From the NCBI GenBank assembly GCA_031428275.1, contig JANPPC010000014.1, forward strand, positions 11,409 to 75,408: DNA of 64,000 nucleotides. The letters are read 5' to 3'. How positions within the stretch are numbered: position 1 is the first letter of the stretch; each line of letters starts with the position of its first letter. The translations under genes were made by a program, and so were the position numbers. Below are positions 62,098 to 64,000 of the stretch, one piece after another. The DNA is from Pseudobdellovibrio sp031428275. Its GTDB lineage: Bacteria > Bdellovibrionota > Bdellovibrionia > Bdellovibrionales > Bdellovibrionaceae. The notes under the pieces are model-generated. The model saw only the letters and a program-made list of their open reading frames with translations. It searched no databases and was not told the DNA's origin.

Positions 62098-62658
62098 GTG
62101 AAAAAAATAATTTTATCTTTGATGTGTCTGTTCGCTTTTCAATCAACGGCTCACGCTTTGTTGACCGAACTGGGTGTCTCATACAGCTACCAGAAAAAAA
62201 CATATAATGCGACTAACTACACCCAGTCCGATTCAAAAGGTATATCTGTGTCCCTTTACTTTTTGGAAAAACTGGCACTAGAACTTAGCTACACAGATGC
62301 GTTCTATGAAAGCCAAGAATCTGATACAAATTCAACTCGTACTGTTCAGCAAAGCACCACAATTTTAGACTCTTCTTTAATATTTGCATTCTTAGATAAA
62401 AAAAGTTTTGTGCAACCTTATATAAAAGGCGGAGCCGCTCATATTAAAAAAAACCAGCGTGTACGTTACGTCAATTCTTCGGTGATTGAAATTCCCGAGT
62501 CATCTGGCTGGGCACCAAGTTACGGAGCTGGTTTAAAATTTGTATTATCAGAAAGATTTTCAATTAAATTTGGTTACGATGTTTGGGAAACTTCGCTAAG
62601 TGACGGTACGAAATCACAAGATAGCGCACTTAAAGCCGGGCTTAGCTGGTACCTATAA
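62098..62658 (+). CDS. Small outer-membrane beta-barrel protein
   Basis: The 186-residue protein starts at a GTG and has a signal peptide (about 1-21, ending STAHA). Amphipathic strands (TELGVSYSYQKKTYN, GISVSLYFLEKLALELSYTDAF, YGAGLKFVLSERFSIKFGYD, LKAGLSWYL) suggest an eight-strand OmpA/OmpW-like barrel. It lies 23 bases after the TonB-like gene and two bases before the aminopeptidase gene, so the three form an operon. Confidence 0.85.
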   Translation: MKKIILSLMCLFAFQSTAHALLTELGVSYSYQKKTYNATNYTQSDSKGISVSLYFLEKLALELSYTDAFYESQESDTNSTRTVQQSTTILDSSLIFAFLDKKSFVQPYIKGGAAHIKKNQRVRYVNSSVIEIPESSGWAPSYGAGLKFVLSERFSIKFGYDVWETSLSDGTKSQDSALKAGLSWYL

Positions 62659-62660
62659 AA

Positions 62661-63716
62661 ATGAAGTTGATTCTACGCCTGATTGCTACCACGGCGCTTG
62701 TTATTTGCCTGGCCGGCTGCCAAATTGGATACCTATGGCACGTTAGCTACAATCACGTGGCCATGCTTAATTCTGAAGTTTCTGTAGAAAAAATATTAAA
62801 GTCTGATTCACTGACCGAAGATCAAAGAAATAAAATACTTTTATCGCAAGAAGTTCGAAATTTCTCTTTCGATAAATTAGGGCTTACTAAGTCTAAAAAT
62901 TACACCGAATACGTTGATCTTCAACGCCCCTACGTTACATACGCAGTTATGGCTTCATACAAGTGGAAATTTGAGCCCTATCTTTGGAATTTTCCGTTTA
63001 TAGGCAAAGCGCCTTACAAAGGATACTACAGCGAAAAATTAGCCCAAGAAGAAGCTGAACATATGAAAAAGAAGAACTTTGATGTGTACGTTCGCGGAGT
63101 ACCAGCCTTTTCGACTTTGGGGAAATTAACAGATCCGCTGCTGTCGTCAATGCTCAGCTATAGCCAACATGACTTAGTGAATACAGTTATCCACGAACTT
63201 GTCCACACCACTTTATTTATTAAAGACAATATCGATTTTAATGAACGGCTTGCCGTATTTGTGGCCAACAAAGGAACGGAAATTTTCTATTTAGAAAAAG
63301 AGGGGCCTGCTTCACCCACTTTACTTTTAATCAAAAATGAAAATATAGATGATGAATTATTCTCGAAATTTATTACTCGTGAGCTGAATGATCTAAAAAA
63401 CTGGTACATTAATTACGTACCAAAAAGCAATGAGGATGAAAATGAACACGCGCGTATGGAACGTTTTAATCTAATTAAAAAAAACTTTACTAATGACCTT
63501 GCTCCTAAGCTTAAAACTAAAGCCTATCAAAATTTCGCAAAAAGTAATTTAAATAACGCCCGTCTAGGCACCTATCAAACCTACATGAAAGATTTAGATG
63601 TTTTTGAAAAAGTATATCAAAAAAATGGCTCATCGATTCAAGCATTCTTAAAGAAATGTGCTGAACTAAATAAGGTAGACGATCCGGAAGCGACCCTGAA
63701 AGAATGGGCTCTGTAA
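62661..63716 (+). CDS. Lipoprotein aminopeptidase (COG4324-type, HExxH metalloprotease)
   Basis: The 351-residue lipoprotein has lipobox LAGC (Cys20). It belongs to the predicted aminopeptidase family: the zinc motif is His178-Glu-Leu-Val-His182 in VIHELVHTTLF, with a downstream Glu in DFNERLAVFVANKGTEIFY. The N-terminal part has SYKWKFEPYLWNFPFIGKAPYKGYY, typical for the family. It is expected on the inner or outer face of the outer membrane and may digest peptides in the periplasm or prey. Confidence 0.88.
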   Translation: MKLILRLIATTALVICLAGCQIGYLWHVSYNHVAMLNSEVSVEKILKSDSLTEDQRNKILLSQEVRNFSFDKLGLTKSKNYTEYVDLQRPYVTYAVMASYKWKFEPYLWNFPFIGKAPYKGYYSEKLAQEEAEHMKKKNFDVYVRGVPAFSTLGKLTDPLLSSMLSYSQHDLVNTVIHELVHTTLFIKDNIDFNERLAVFVANKGTEIFYLEKEGPASPTLLLIKNENIDDELFSKFITRELNDLKNWYINYVPKSNEDENEHARMERFNLIKKNFTNDLAPKLKTKAYQNFAKSNLNNARLGTYQTYMKDLDVFEKVYQKNGSSIQAFLKKCAELNKVDDPEATLKEWAL

Positions 63717-63770
63717 ATCGACTTAACATTATTAGTTAGCTCGGACGTCCGTTTCCGAGTTTTAGTTGAA

Positions 63771-64000
63771 CTATAATGACCCAGTCAGTACGTGATCAGT
63801 ATCGACGATTATGCTAAGCTCATTTTTCTGACTCAGAATATCGGCATAAAAATTGTTATCATTTTTATAACTGAGCATAAGCGCAGACCAATCCGTTAAA
63901 TCTTTGCTTACCTGATTAACAATTCTAATTTGATTGTCTTGATTGTGTGCTGCGTGCAAATCACTGTACATTTTTGCGCTAAGTGAAGATAAAGCAAAAC
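63771..64000 (-). CDS. Unidentified protein, C-terminal fragment (cut by window edge)
   Basis: The reading frame is open from the right edge to a stop at 63771, giving at least 75 residues: an FALSSLSAK start, then KMYSDLHAAHNQDNQIRIV, and a tail ending IVDTDHVLTGSL. No domain is recognisable, and there is no membrane segment in the visible part. Because the frame continues beyond the edge, the ATG at 63971 is not necessarily the start. Confidence 0.55.
   Translation of the reverse strand, partial: FALSSLSAKMYSDLHAAHNQDNQIRIVNQVSKDLTDWSALMLSYKNDNNFYADILSQKNELSIIVDTDHVLTGSL

Noticed and set aside
1..64000. tRNA, rRNA, CRISPR, IS or prophage elements
   Set aside because: I saw no cloverleaf-like segment with a T-loop motif, no spaced direct repeats, no transposase or integrase, and no phage structural gene.

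Overview
The window is chromosomal housekeeping sequence from a Gram-negative predatory-type deltaproteobacterium-like organism, most probably a member of Bdellovibrionota (Bdellovibrio/Pseudobdellovibrio group). The reasons are a moderately low G+C content, Kdo/LPS genes, many periplasmic TPR proteins and beta-barrels, an FHA-domain sigma-54 activator, a PilZ protein with a flagellar-type promoter, and a complete Glt/Agl-type gliding cluster like those known from Myxococcus and Bdellovibrio. Species assignment is inference. I see no rRNA, tRNA, CRISPR array, insertion sequence or prophage.

Layout. 1-3781 (minus): pyrimidine operon pyrB-carA-orf217-carB, with an unknown gene between carA and carB and carB cut by the window edge. 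3862-8939 (minus): metK, lepA and three consecutive signal peptidase I genes. 9085-12907: a DUF3833 lipoprotein, hibernation factor hpf (minus), then a FecR-domain protein with a TPR/beta-barrel partner. 12920-32844 (minus): one long run made of engB, kdsB, pyrG, kdsD, kdsC, the gliding-type envelope cluster (two OM barrels, two large TPR proteins, a TPR lipoprotein, a small secreted protein, an FHA/TonB-like protein, one TolQ-type and two TolR-type motor subunits), then lptC, lptB, rpoN and apt. The envelope motor is therefore embedded between Kdo synthesis and LPS export genes.

33029-38463: an FHA sigma-54 activator, a FliL-like protein, a BamE/SmpA-like lipoprotein, and polA with a degenerate proofreading domain. 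38476-41214: ftsB, then a compact redox-type locus in which a GbsR/MarR-type regulator diverges from a DCC-family thiol protein and OsmC across a perfect 12-bp inverted repeat that is very likely its operator. 41207-49819: eno with an overlapping unknown coiled-coil gene, an isolated cpaF with a cupredoxin-like and a small cytoplasmic gene, a DsbA-like lipoprotein, sfsA, small secreted proteins and a YjdF-type membrane protein.

49819-64000: argS; an intergenic region of about 430 bp holding a 39-codon hydrophobic ORF opposed by a strong terminator (a type I toxin-antitoxin candidate); the lipoate/2-oxoacid dehydrogenase cluster lipA-E2-E3-lipB; a PAS histidine kinase, a MaoC hydratase and a PIN-PhoH ATPase; a PilZ protein preceded by a near-consensus sigma-28 promoter; a TonB-like protein, a small barrel and an M-type aminopeptidase lipoprotein; and a truncated gene at the right edge.

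No radically new system is evident. The best candidates for follow-up are the GbsR operator/redox locus, the sigma-28-PilZ link, the hydrophobic mini-ORF with its antisense terminator, the FecR plus TPR-barrel pair, and the cpaF/cupredoxin operon.
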